DNA from: UBA7185 sp964606855
GTDB taxonomy: Bacteria; Bacillota; Peptococcia; Peptococcales; Peptococcaceae
DNA: 29,757 nt
Direction of reading: 5' to 3'
Assembly: GCA_964606855.1 (NCBI GenBank)
Contig: CAZSHM010000020.1
Coordinates: forward strand, 1 to 29,757
Positions 1 through 6,488 of the stretch are shown here, piece by piece (position 1 is the first letter of the stretch; every line of letters begins with the position of its first letter). The position numbers and the translations under genes were made by a program. The notes beneath the pieces are model-generated. The model was not told where the DNA came from. It did not search any database and was given only the letters and a program-made list of their open reading frames with translations.

Positions 1-5
1 TTTAC

Positions 6-35
6 ATATTACCACCTCCCTCCTCCCCTTGTCAA
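6..35 (-). promoter_or_regulatory. Consensus sigma-A-type promoter P2, leftward, at window edge
   Basis: Minus strand: -35 TTGACA (30-35), 18-nt purine-rich spacer, -10 TAATAT (6-11). The start point would fall just outside the window, so the driven gene is not visible. An AT-rich dyad (39-62) lies directly upstream. Together with the similar promoter about 103 bp further upstream it forms a tandem pair. Confidence 0.55.
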
Positions 36-87
36 TACCTTTTTTCAAACTTTTTGAAAAAGATTTGACGCCGGCGGCCGGGCGGCG

Positions 88-103
88 CGTTCTCGAAAGA
101 ACG
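88..103 (-). other. Short perfect hairpin at the expected 5' end of the P1 transcript
   Basis: Arms CGTTCT and AGAACG enclose a TTCG tetraloop on the minus strand. The expected P1 start point is near 102, so this hairpin would sit at the extreme 5' end of the RNA, where such structures can protect transcripts. The protective role is inferred. Confidence 0.4.
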
Positions 104-108
104 ATGCT

Positions 109-138
109 ATCATAGCACCTCCGCGCCCGCTTTGTCAA
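109..138 (-). promoter_or_regulatory. Consensus sigma-A-type promoter P1, leftward
   Basis: Minus strand: -35 TTGACA (133-138), 18-nt spacer, -10 TATGAT (109-114). An AT-rich stretch upstream (about 139-176) could act as an UP element. The -10 sits inside the perfect dyad TGCTATcATAGCA (105-117, plus-strand reading), a possible operator. Bases 139-260 between this promoter and the ilvD terminator hold nothing else I recognise. Confidence 0.55.
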
Positions 139-260
139 CCGTTTTCGCGGCAAAGTTACAAAATCAAAACAAACGGCGGGATTGCGATCGTCCGGCTTTC
201 TGCGCGCGGTCCGCTCTTCCCGGGATCCCGCCGGCGGCCGGGCATGCATCTCGCTCCGGC

Positions 261-294
261 AAAAAAAGGGCGCCCCCGCAGGGCGTCCCTTTTT
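261..294 (-). terminator. Intrinsic terminator downstream of ilvD
   Basis: GC-rich arms GGGCGCCC and GGGCGTCCC (one bulged base) enclose a short loop. On the minus strand they are followed by seven Ts (261-267). Matching A and T runs flank both arms, so it may work in both directions. It lies about 43 nt past the ilvD stop. Confidence 0.8.
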
Positions 295-336
295 GCGCTA
301 TGCGATTCTGTTCTATGCCGCATGCGCTTCGGCGAA

Positions 337-2010
337 TTAAAAATCATCCCGCATGGTGGCGCCGGTGCTGGCGGATGTGACCAGATGGGCGTAGCGTTTC
401 AGATAGGAGTTGGGGAAGGTTTCAACCTTCTTGGGCGTCCAGCCGACTTTCCGCTTTTCCAGCTCCGCCTCCGGGACTTTTAAAGTCAGCTGTCGCTTTG
501 GAATGTCGATCGCGATGATGTCGCCCTCCTCGATGAACGCGATGGGACCGCCCTCCGCGGCTTCCGGGGAAATGTGCCCAATCGCCGCGCCCGCCGTGCC
601 GCCGGAAAACCGCCCGTCCGTGATCAGGGCGCACTCCTTGTCCAACCCCGCGCCGATGATCGCCGCCGTCGGGCTCAGCATCTCGCGCATGCCCGGGCCT
701 CCCTTGGGTCCCTCGTAACGGATCACGATCACATCGCCCGGGCGGATCTGATTGCCGGTGATCGCGGCGAAGGCCTCCTCCTCGGAATTGAACACCCGCG
801 CCGGCCCCTCATGCACCAGCATCTCCGGCGAGACGCCCGCCTGCTTGACCACCGCGCCGTCCGGCGCCAGATTCCCGCGAAGAACCGCGATGCCGCCGGT
901 CGCGGAGTAGGCATTGTCCAGCGAGTGGATGACCTCTCTGTCGTAGACTTTGGCGCCGGCCAGGCGCTCCTGCAGCGTGGCTCCCGTCACATTGATGCAG
1001 TCGCCGTCGATGAGGCCGCCGTCCAGCAGGGTCTTGAGCACGCCGTCCATGCCGCCGGCCGCGTAGAGCTGCTGAATATGGTAGGGCCCGGATGGATTCA
1101 GTTTGCTGATATGCGGCACGATCTCGCTGATGCGGTCGAAATCATCCAGCGTCAGCTCCACCTGCGCCTGCTTGGCAATCGCCATCAGGTGCAGCACCGT
1201 ATTTGTGGAACCGCCAATGGCCATATCCGCCGCGATCGCGTTCCGGAACGACGCCAAAGTCAGAATGTCGCGCGGTTTGAGATCCTTCTCCACCATCCTG
1301 ACGATCTCCAGCCCCGCCCGCTTGGCCAGGGCGCGGCGGTCGCCGTAGACAGCCGGGATTGTGCCGTTGCCCGGCAGCGCCATGCCCAGCACCTCGGCCA
1401 GACAGTTCATGGTGTTGGCGGTGTACATGCCGGCGCAGCTGCCGCATCCCGGGCAGGAACTGCGCGCCAGCTGCTCCAGATCCTCCTCGCTCATCTTGCC
1501 GCTGGTGCACTCGCCGACCTTCTCGAAAGGTCCTTTGATCAGGTCGGTGGGCTGCCCCTTGTAACTGCCCGCCAGCATCGGCCCGCCGCTGACATAGATG
1601 GCGGGGATGTTCAGCCGCGCCGCGGCCATCAGCATGCCGGGCACAATTTTATCGCAGTTGCCGATCAGAATCAGACCGTCGAATTTATGCCCCATGGAAA
1701 CGGCCTCTATCGAATCGGCGATCAGCTCGCGCGTCGCAAGCGGATACTTCATGCCGCTGTGGTTCATGGCGATGCCGTCGCAGATGCCGATCGCGGGGAA
1801 CTCCATCGGCGTGCCGCCGCCCGCCAACACCCCTTTCTTGACAAACTCAGCAATTTCATCCAAGTGGAAATGGCCCGGGATGATCTCGTTGTGGGCACAG
1901 ACCACTCCGATCAGCGGTTTTTCCAGGTCTTCCGGCAGATATCCCATGGCATAGAACAGAGAGCGATGCGGCGCGCGGGCGACGCCTTTTGTGACTTCAT
2001 GACTTCTCAT
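337..2010 (-). CDS. ilvD: Dihydroxy-acid dehydratase
   Basis: This enzyme catalyses the third shared step of valine, leucine and isoleucine synthesis, dehydrating 2,3-dihydroxy-3-methylvalerate or -isovalerate to the 2-oxo acid. It is a cytoplasmic Fe-S enzyme of the IlvD/Edd family. The 557-aa length is normal. Three conserved cysteine contexts are visible: the N-terminal half has GNCDKIVPGM, and further on SCPGCGSCAGMYTANTMNC supplies the rest of the cluster and substrate site. The C-terminal half has the usual GRFSGGT segment. The ATG start follows AAGGAG at 10-nt spacing. It appears monocistronic: its own upstream region carries a possible promoter and a terminator lies just past the stop. 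No T-box or other leader riboswitch is evident, and no other ilv or leu genes are in the window. Confidence 0.97.
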   Translation of the reverse strand: MRSHEVTKGVARAPHRSLFYAMGYLPEDLEKPLIGVVCAHNEIIPGHFHLDEIAEFVKKGVLAGGGTPMEFPAIGICDGIAMNHSGMKYPLATRELIADSIEAVSMGHKFDGLILIGNCDKIVPGMLMAAARLNIPAIYVSGGPMLAGSYKGQPTDLIKGPFEKVGECTSGKMSEEDLEQLARSSCPGCGSCAGMYTANTMNCLAEVLGMALPGNGTIPAVYGDRRALAKRAGLEIVRMVEKDLKPRDILTLASFRNAIAADMAIGGSTNTVLHLMAIAKQAQVELTLDDFDRISEIVPHISKLNPSGPYHIQQLYAAGGMDGVLKTLLDGGLIDGDCINVTGATLQERLAGAKVYDREVIHSLDNAYSATGGIAVLRGNLAPDGAVVKQAGVSPEMLVHEGPARVFNSEEEAFAAITGNQIRPGDVIVIRYEGPKGGPGMREMLSPTAAIIGAGLDKECALITDGRFSGGTAGAAIGHISPEAAEGGPIAFIEEGDIIAIDIPKRQLTLKVPEAELEKRKVGWTPKKVETFPNSYLKRYAHLVTSASTGATMRDDF

Positions 2011-2118
2011 CTCGATACAACTCCTTCAGACAATTTCGCAATTCCGCGGATCGCGACCCAAAACCTGCACCGGCAAAGCGGCTTTCTCCTTTGCGAGTCC
2101 GGATTCCGCACTGGTTTT

Positions 2119-2147
2119 ATCTTAGCATGTTCACGGATAAATGGAAA
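2119..2147 (-). promoter_or_regulatory. Possible extended -10 promoter for ilvD
   Basis: Minus strand: TTTCCA (2142-2147), 17-nt spacer, TAAGAT (2119-2124) preceded by TGC (extended -10). Both hexamers match consensus at four of six positions. It lies in the AT-rich patch between tag and ilvD, giving a leader of roughly 100 nt. Confidence 0.4.
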
Positions 2148-2230
2148 TAGCAAAAATTGTTTTTATGCAACTTTCTTTTACGCGACTTTTCCGCCTGTCC
2201 GGACTCCGCCGGAGGCGCAGCGCGGCACCC

Positions 2231-2806
2231 TCACCGATAGTCACAGTACTCCCAGTGGTCATTGATGACGCCGATCCCCTGCAGATAGGAATAGATTATG
2301 GTGGGGCCGACGAATTTGAACCCCCGTTTTTTCAGATCCGCGCTCACCCGCTCGGAGAGCGCATCCCTAGCGGGGATATCCTTCTCGTCCAGAATATGGT
2401 GATCCACGACCGCGCCGCCCGTAAAACTCCAGATGTAGCGGTCAAATGTGCCGAACTCCTGCTGCACCTTCAGAAACGCCTGCGCGTTCGTGATCGCGGC
2501 CCGGATTTTCGCCTTGTTGCGGATGATGCCGGCGTCCTGCATCAGTTCGGCAACCTTCGCATCGTCATAGTTCGCCACGAGATTCGGATCAAAGGCGTCA
2601 AACGCGCTTCGGAAATTCTCCTCCTTGTCCAGAATCAGATTCCAGCTGACGCCCGCCTGCATGCCTTCCAGCACCAGCATCGCGTAGAGCTCCTGATCCC
2701 GGTGCTCCGGTTTACACCAGCGTGTGTCGTGATAGAGAAGGTACTTATCCGACACCGCGCGCGCACCGGAACCAGCGCTGAAGAAGTTACATCTCCTCTT
2801 CTCCAT
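2231..2806 (-). CDS. tag: DNA-3-methyladenine glycosylase I
   Basis: This base-excision repair enzyme removes 3-methyladenine from alkylated DNA. The protein is 191 aa, near the family norm. Zinc-snap residues are in place: Cys6 and His26 (YHDTRW) at the N terminus, and His184-x3-Cys188 in the C-terminal NDHWEYCDYR. The catalytic Glu sits in LEGMQAGVSW (Glu47). The HhH-type fold continues through NKAKIRAAITNAQAF and VGPTIIYSYLQ. I chose the ATG at 2806 because GGTGGGGAG precedes it and it places Cys6 as in other Tag proteins. The frame stays open to 2971, but the extra 55 residues look like non-coding arginine-rich sequence. The gene stands between ilvD and the divergent SLH gene. No clear terminator follows it. 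Confidence 0.95.
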   Translation of the reverse strand: MEKRRCNFFSAGSGARAVSDKYLLYHDTRWCKPEHRDQELYAMLVLEGMQAGVSWNLILDKEENFRSAFDAFDPNLVANYDDAKVAELMQDAGIIRNKAKIRAAITNAQAFLKVQQEFGTFDRYIWSFTGGAVVDHHILDEKDIPARDALSERVSADLKKRGFKFVGPTIIYSYLQGIGVINDHWEYCDYR

Positions 2807-2965
2807 ATGCTCCCCACCCTTTCTTTTGATACGCGCAGAAACCCGCAGGCCCGGCATAGAACGGCGGTCCTTTTGCCGCGCCGTGCACGCGCGTTCCCCT
2901 GCGGATCTTGGAGATTGCCCCGCCTGCCCTATGGAACGCGCGGCGCACGCGTTTCGGAAAAAGGA

Positions 2966-2994
2966 TTGCAAATTGCCCGCGCGGCGCTTACAAT
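2966..2994 (+). promoter_or_regulatory. Promoter of the SLH protein gene
   Basis: TTGCAA (2966-2971), 17-nt spacer, TACAAT (2989-2994). The start point near 3001 would give a leader of about 68 nt before the ATG at 3069, which has a strong AGGAGG site. Confidence 0.65.
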
Positions 2995-3068
2995 AGACCT
3001 ATCCTTCGGCGGCGGGAAACGGCTCCGCCGCGGCACAAACATTCATCACCCTAGGAGGATTGTAAACT

Positions 3069-4172
3069 ATGAAACGCCTTACCCTCGCTCTCGTTCTATG
3101 CTGCTGCCTCTTTCTCTGCCTCGTCCCCGCGGCGAACGCCGCGCCGCCGGATCTCGGCGGACATTGGGCGGCAGGCGAGATCCAGACTCTGATCGACCGC
3201 GGCGCCATCGGCGGCTATCCGGACGGCACCTTCCGCCCGGAGGGCACCGTCACGCGCGCGGAGTTCAGCAAAATCCTCTGCCAAAGCCTGGGCCTGTCCG
3301 CCTCATCCGGCAGCGCCTTCTCCGATCTCACGGGACACTGGGCCGCGGGGGATATCTACGCGCTGACGGATGAGGGGATCCTCGTTCCAGAAGAATACGG
3401 CGCGCAGTACGGCCCGGATGCCGCCATCCACCGCCGCGAGATCGCCGTCATGCTGGTGCGGGCGATGGGGCTCAACGGTTCCGCCGTGGAACTGTCCGGA
3501 CAGCCCACATCCTTCCGGGATGACGCGGCGATTGCATCCTACGACAAGGGATACCTCTACCTTGCGCAGCAACTGGGGCTGGTCGGCGGCTACGCGGACG
3601 GCACCTTCCGCCCCTCCGCCCGCGCCACCCGCGCGGAGGCAAGCGTGATGATCGTGCGTCTCCTCAAGCTCATGGGGCTGGAGAAAACACCCGCCGACGG
3701 CACGCCGCAGGCGGGAACGGATCCTCAGGGGGACCCGTCGAAAGCCCCTTCGAGCGCTCCCCCGCAAACTCCGCAGAACGACGGGGAGATCGCCTGCTCG
3801 CTGACGCTGCTGGAGAGCAGCCGCTCCGGCAGGAACGCGCTCGGTGAACAGTACCTCCTCGCTACTCTCCTGTTAGAAGTGGAGAACCGCACGGCACAGG
3901 CCCTCCCCGTCCGCGGCGACCAGCTGCGCCTCGTGACAACCTACAGCAAGGATGCGCAGGTCGCCGCCGTCCAGGACGCGTTTCAGACCACGGTTGCAGC
4001 CGGCCAAACCGGATCCGTCACAGTCACGGCGCAGATCCTGCTTCCGGATAACCCCGTCGCCGACATGGTGCTGGGCGGTTCGATCCGGGAGATCCACACC
4101 ACCCTGACGCTGGAGGGCAAGGTTTACGACTTTCCGGAACTGGACGCGGCACTCCTGCGCGCGGTGCAGTGA
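3069..4172 (+). CDS. Secreted S-layer homology (SLH) domain protein
   Basis: This is a 367-aa exported envelope protein. Residues 1-24 form a signal peptide: MKR, a Leu/Cys-rich hydrophobic core, and cleavage near ANA-AP. Three SLH repeats follow, at about 28-70 (GHWAAGEI...GYPDGTFRPEG), 84-131 (GHWAAGDI...) and 149-197 (YADGTFRPSARATRAE). SLH triplets bind pyruvylated secondary wall polymer and anchor proteins to the wall. A Pro/Gln/Ser-rich linker (about 205-238) leads to a C-terminal domain (239-367) that looks beta-rich and Ig-like, resembling small ligand or surface domains of the DUF4352 kind. I cannot name it. The ATG has an AGGAGG site 9 nt upstream. The gene stands alone between the divergent tag gene and the convergent dsr operon. 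Its cargo role is unknown. No strong terminator follows on the plus strand. Confidence 0.9.
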   Translation: MKRLTLALVLCCCLFLCLVPAANAAPPDLGGHWAAGEIQTLIDRGAIGGYPDGTFRPEGTVTRAEFSKILCQSLGLSASSGSAFSDLTGHWAAGDIYALTDEGILVPEEYGAQYGPDAAIHRREIAVMLVRAMGLNGSAVELSGQPTSFRDDAAIASYDKGYLYLAQQLGLVGGYADGTFRPSARATRAEASVMIVRLLKLMGLEKTPADGTPQAGTDPQGDPSKAPSSAPPQTPQNDGEIACSLTLLESSRSGRNALGEQYLLATLLLEVENRTAQALPVRGDQLRLVTTYSKDAQVAAVQDAFQTTVAAGQTGSVTVTAQILLPDNPVADMVLGGSIREIHTTLTLEGKVYDFPELDAALLRAVQ

Positions 4173-4334
4173 CCTTCGCACCGGCAAAAGCCGCGCCGGC
4201 GTACAGCCAGGCGCACACAGACCGGATGCTGCAGGCAGCCGGATGCGCAATCGCGCCCGCTTCGGCCGCCTGCCGATTTTCGTGTGTCTCTCCCCGTCTG
4301 CGTGAACCGCGCGCCCGGAAGTTCCACGGGCAGG

Positions 4335-4364
4335 AAAAAAGACCCGGCCGCCGAGGCAGCCGGG
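4335..4364 (-). terminator. Intrinsic terminator of the dsr operon
   Basis: Minus strand: ten-base-pair GC-rich stem, CCCGGCTGCC with GGCGGCCGGG (one T-G wobble) and a very short loop, followed by six Ts (4335-4340). It lies about 50 nt past the dsrC stop. Bases 4173-4334 hold no other recognisable element. Confidence 0.8.
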
Positions 4365-4414
4365 CCCGCAAATACAGAATGTGTTTGCTTGACGTGGTCG
4401 TGCACAGAATGAAA

Positions 4415-4732
4415 TCAGACGCAACCGGTCGGTTTCGGCAGGCCGGCAATCTTGCAGGCGCCTTTCGCCGGGCCGCTTGGGAACAGATCATAGATCTCTT
4501 TCAGGGAGTAGCCGGACTCTTTGGTCATCTTGCGCACCATCGGGGCGATGCCGTATTCGGTGAAATAACCCTTCAGATAGTTGATGAGCTTCCAATGATC
4601 CTCGTTCAGTTCATCAATGCCTTCCTCTTTCGCCAGATATTTTGCGACATCCTCGTTCCACTGATCCAAGTTTACCAAGAAACCGTCTTCATCCAGTTCC
4701 ACTGTCTGACCGTTCACTTCAATGTTTGGCAT
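4415..4732 (-). CDS. dsrC: DsrC, sulfur-carrier protein of dissimilatory sulfite reduction
   Basis: DsrC is the protein co-substrate of DsrAB. Its C-terminal cysteines take up the sulfur of reduced sulfite as a trisulfide, which is then reduced at the membrane. The 105-aa length is typical. The start MPNIEVNGQTVELDEDGFL and the helical core match the DsrC/TusE family. The flexible C-terminal arm has both diagnostic cysteines, Cys93 (GACKIAG) and penultimate Cys104 (PTGCV), separated by ten residues. Both are needed for the Dsr role, and they distinguish true DsrC from TusE, which keeps only the last. The start has GAGGAG 8 nt upstream. It is the last gene of the operon, 14 nt after the 66-aa gene and ahead of a strong terminator. 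Confidence 0.96.
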   Translation of the reverse strand: MPNIEVNGQTVELDEDGFLVNLDQWNEDVAKYLAKEEGIDELNEDHWKLINYLKGYFTEYGIAPMVRKMTKESGYSLKEIYDLFPSGPAKGACKIAGLPKPTGCV

Positions 4733-4746
4733 GGTAATCTTCTCCT

Positions 4747-4947
4747 CTACATTTTAAATTTGTCAAACTTATGCTTGGGGTCGATGAAGCCCGGATATTC
4801 GACTAAGTAATCGCATAACATAGAAATTGCCTGCTCCATGCCATCCGCGACACCCATCTTATAGTCACTGGCTTTTGTGTCTTTCAACTCTCTGATCAGA
4901 TCATCACAGAAGTCGATATACTCATTCAAATCATCCATTAAGGCCAA
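4747..4947 (-). CDS. Small acidic protein of unknown function in the dsr operon
   Basis: I do not recognise this 66-aa protein. It is acidic at the N terminus (DDLNEYIDFCDDLIREL), predicted mainly helical, has two cysteines (CDD and LCDY) and ends in a Lys/Phe-rich tail (KHKFDKFKM). It has no signal peptide or membrane segment. AGGAGG lies 7 nt before a TTG codon at 4947, so translation probably starts there. The ATG three codons later is too far from the site. Codons are much more AT-rich than those of neighbouring housekeeping genes. The gene is tightly placed between dsrD (45 nt) and dsrC (14 nt) on one transcript, which suggests an accessory role in sulfite reduction. That role is inference from position only. 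It is unlikely to be spurious, given the ribosome site and operon spacing. Confidence 0.75.
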   Translation of the reverse strand: MALMDDLNEYIDFCDDLIRELKDTKASDYKMGVADGMEQAISMLCDYLVEYPGFIDPKHKFDKFKM

Positions 4948-4992
4948 CGAAACCCCTCCTTTTACTGCCGGATCAACCGGCAGATAAAAAGC

Positions 4993-5199
4993 CTATTCTT
5001 TCTTTGGCAGGGTGACGTAGGAGGTTCCCAGATACAGGAATTCGACCTTGCCCTGATTTGCCAGATCGTTCACCGCCAAGTCGACTTCCTTCTTCTTGAC
5101 ATCCAGAATGCTGGCGATCTCTTTGTTTTTCATTTTGTCCTTTGTGGCCAAAACTTCCAACACTTTATCCATCAGTTCTTCATGCGTATACTCATTCAT
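4993..5199 (-). CDS. dsrD: DsrD, winged-helix activator of dissimilatory sulfite reductase
   Basis: The 68-aa protein resembles DsrD, the small winged-helix protein normally encoded just after dsrB in sulfate and sulfite reducers. There it stimulates DsrAB activity. The helix-turn-helix core is visible as KVLEVLATKDKMKNKEIA, SILDVKKKEVDLAVNDL, then the beta wing KVEFLYLGTSYVTL. Length is slightly shorter than the usual 75-80 aa. The ATG is preceded by GGGTGGTG about 7 nt upstream. Unlike the usual close spacing, 215 bp separate it from dsrB. It might alternatively be a DNA-binding winged helix, but the operon position favours DsrD. Confidence 0.85.
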   Translation of the reverse strand: MNEYTHEELMDKVLEVLATKDKMKNKEIASILDVKKKEVDLAVNDLANQGKVEFLYLGTSYVTLPKKE

Positions 5200-5226
5200 A
5201 GCAGCACACCACCCGTCTCAATGATA

Positions 5227-5238
5227 GTAGACAACTAC
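5227..5238. repeat. Dyad GTAGacaaCTAC in front of dsrD
   Basis: Perfect 4-bp arms with a 4-nt centre lie 28 nt upstream of the dsrD start, within the unusually long dsrB-dsrD gap (5200-5414). The rest of the gap shows no gene. It contains a second weak stem, TGCTG/CAGCA near 5268-5296, without a T run. The function is unknown: it could be a processing or RNA-stability element or a weak operator. Confidence 0.3.
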
Positions 5239-5414
5239 AGTAACCAAGGCTTCTCTCCATGTCTGATCTGCTGCAGATTCGAAAATACAGCATCCCTCAG
5301 GTGACAAAGTGCAAAAGCATATGCGCCCGCGACAGCTTTTCCGCACAGCATCCACGGCGGGGCCGCGCGCCAAAAGCACTCGAATCCCCTCCGCGGAAGC
5401 GTTCGCTCAGCAGA

Positions 5415-6488
5415 TCAGTTTGTAAATTTGAAGCCGTTGCCAGTGTGGAATGTCTTTACGGAGAATGTGAAATCGTCGATGTGTTTGTCGGTGAATTCCA
5501 GGCCGGAGAGCTCAAAGAACTTCTCCCAACCGATTCTCTCGATCCACTCGCCGTATCTCTCGCCCTTGCGCGCGTTCTCCACCCAGATTTCCACCAGATG
5601 CCGGATCGTCTTGACCAGCGTATCCCATCTCGGCGGCTCGTTCGGGATGTAGGGAACAGCCAGCTTGCTGAAGGTCGGAGCGGTACGGGCATTGGAGACC
5701 TTGCCGCCGACAAAGACCGCGATACCGTCGTTCTCCGGATCCGCGATCGGCAGAGCAGGACACACGGAGAAGCAGTTCCCGCAGTACATGCATTTCTCCT
5801 CGTTGATGGTGACGGATTTCGCCTTCGGATTCGGCTTGATCGCCGCGTTCGGGCAGGAAGCGATGATGTTCGGGATCTCGCAGCTATGCGCAACCTCGGC
5901 GTCGTTCACTCTCGGGATCTTTCTGTGGACACCCACGAAAGCGATGTCGGAGCAGTGCACCGCGCCGCACATATTCAGGCAGCACGCCATGGAAATCTTC
6001 AGTTTCGCCGGCAGATCATCGCGCTTGAAGTACTCGTACAGGTCATCCATCACAGCCTTCACGGTGCCGGACGCATCCGTGGCGGCGCTGTGGCAGTGCA
6101 CCCAGCCCTGCGTGTGCAGCATGCTCTTCAGGGATTTCCCGGTGCCGCCGACCGGCCAGCCGGCCGCTTCCAGCTCTTCGATCAGGGGATCGATGTTGGC
6201 CTCGTCTTCCAGCAGGAATTCGACATTGTGACGGGAGGTGAAGCGCAGTTTGCCGTCGCAGTACTTGTCCGCCTCTTCCGCAAACCATCTCAGGGTCTGC
6301 GTGGAGAGCAGGCGGGGAGAGCCGATGCGCACGGTGTAGAGCGCGCCGGCAGGTCCGACGTGTTTCATCACGCCGGGCTTCAGATACTCATGATACTGCC
6401 ACTGGCCATAGTTCTTCTTGCTCATTTCAGGCATTTTGTCCCAGTAGTATGGGGGGCCGATATCCGTAGGAGCAAATTGAGAAATCAT
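5415..6488 (-). CDS. dsrB: Dissimilatory sulfite reductase beta subunit
   Basis: DsrB pairs with DsrA in the siroheme enzyme that reduces sulfite during anaerobic respiration. In the 357-aa sequence the siroheme/[4Fe-4S] region shows ACCLNMCGAVHCSD (Cys169, 170, 174, 179) and SCEIPNIIASCPNAAI (Cys203, Cys212). The inserted ferredoxin domain follows with CMYCGNCFSVCP (Cys233, 236, 239, 243). The N-terminal GPPYYWDKMP and HVGPAGALYTVRIGSPR segments are typical of DsrB. The start ATG overlaps the dsrA stop (ATGA), indicating translational coupling and equal subunit supply. The enzyme is cytoplasmic, and electrons probably arrive via ferredoxin or DsrC-linked partners. No residue appears missing. 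Confidence 0.98.
   Translation of the reverse strand: MISQFAPTDIGPPYYWDKMPEMSKKNYGQWQYHEYLKPGVMKHVGPAGALYTVRIGSPRLLSTQTLRWFAEEADKYCDGKLRFTSRHNVEFLLEDEANIDPLIEELEAAGWPVGGTGKSLKSMLHTQGWVHCHSAATDASGTVKAVMDDLYEYFKRDDLPAKLKISMACCLNMCGAVHCSDIAFVGVHRKIPRVNDAEVAHSCEIPNIIASCPNAAIKPNPKAKSVTINEEKCMYCGNCFSVCPALPIADPENDGIAVFVGGKVSNARTAPTFSKLAVPYIPNEPPRWDTLVKTIRHLVEIWVENARKGERYGEWIERIGWEKFFELSGLEFTDKHIDDFTFSVKTFHTGNGFKFTN

Noticed and set aside
2011..2118. T-box or attenuator leader ahead of ilvD
   Set aside because: I see no T-box consensus, no terminator/antiterminator pair and no branched-chain leader peptide.
574..2265. 563-codon open frame on the plus strand
   Set aside because: It runs antisense to ilvD, is Arg/His/Ala-rich with no family resemblance, and has no ribosome site. 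It is a GC-bias shadow.
5365..5400. tRNA-like 3' end (CTCGAATCCCCTCCG on the plus strand)
   Set aside because: The T-arm does not pair properly and no matching acceptor 5' strand, D-arm or anticodon arm can be built.
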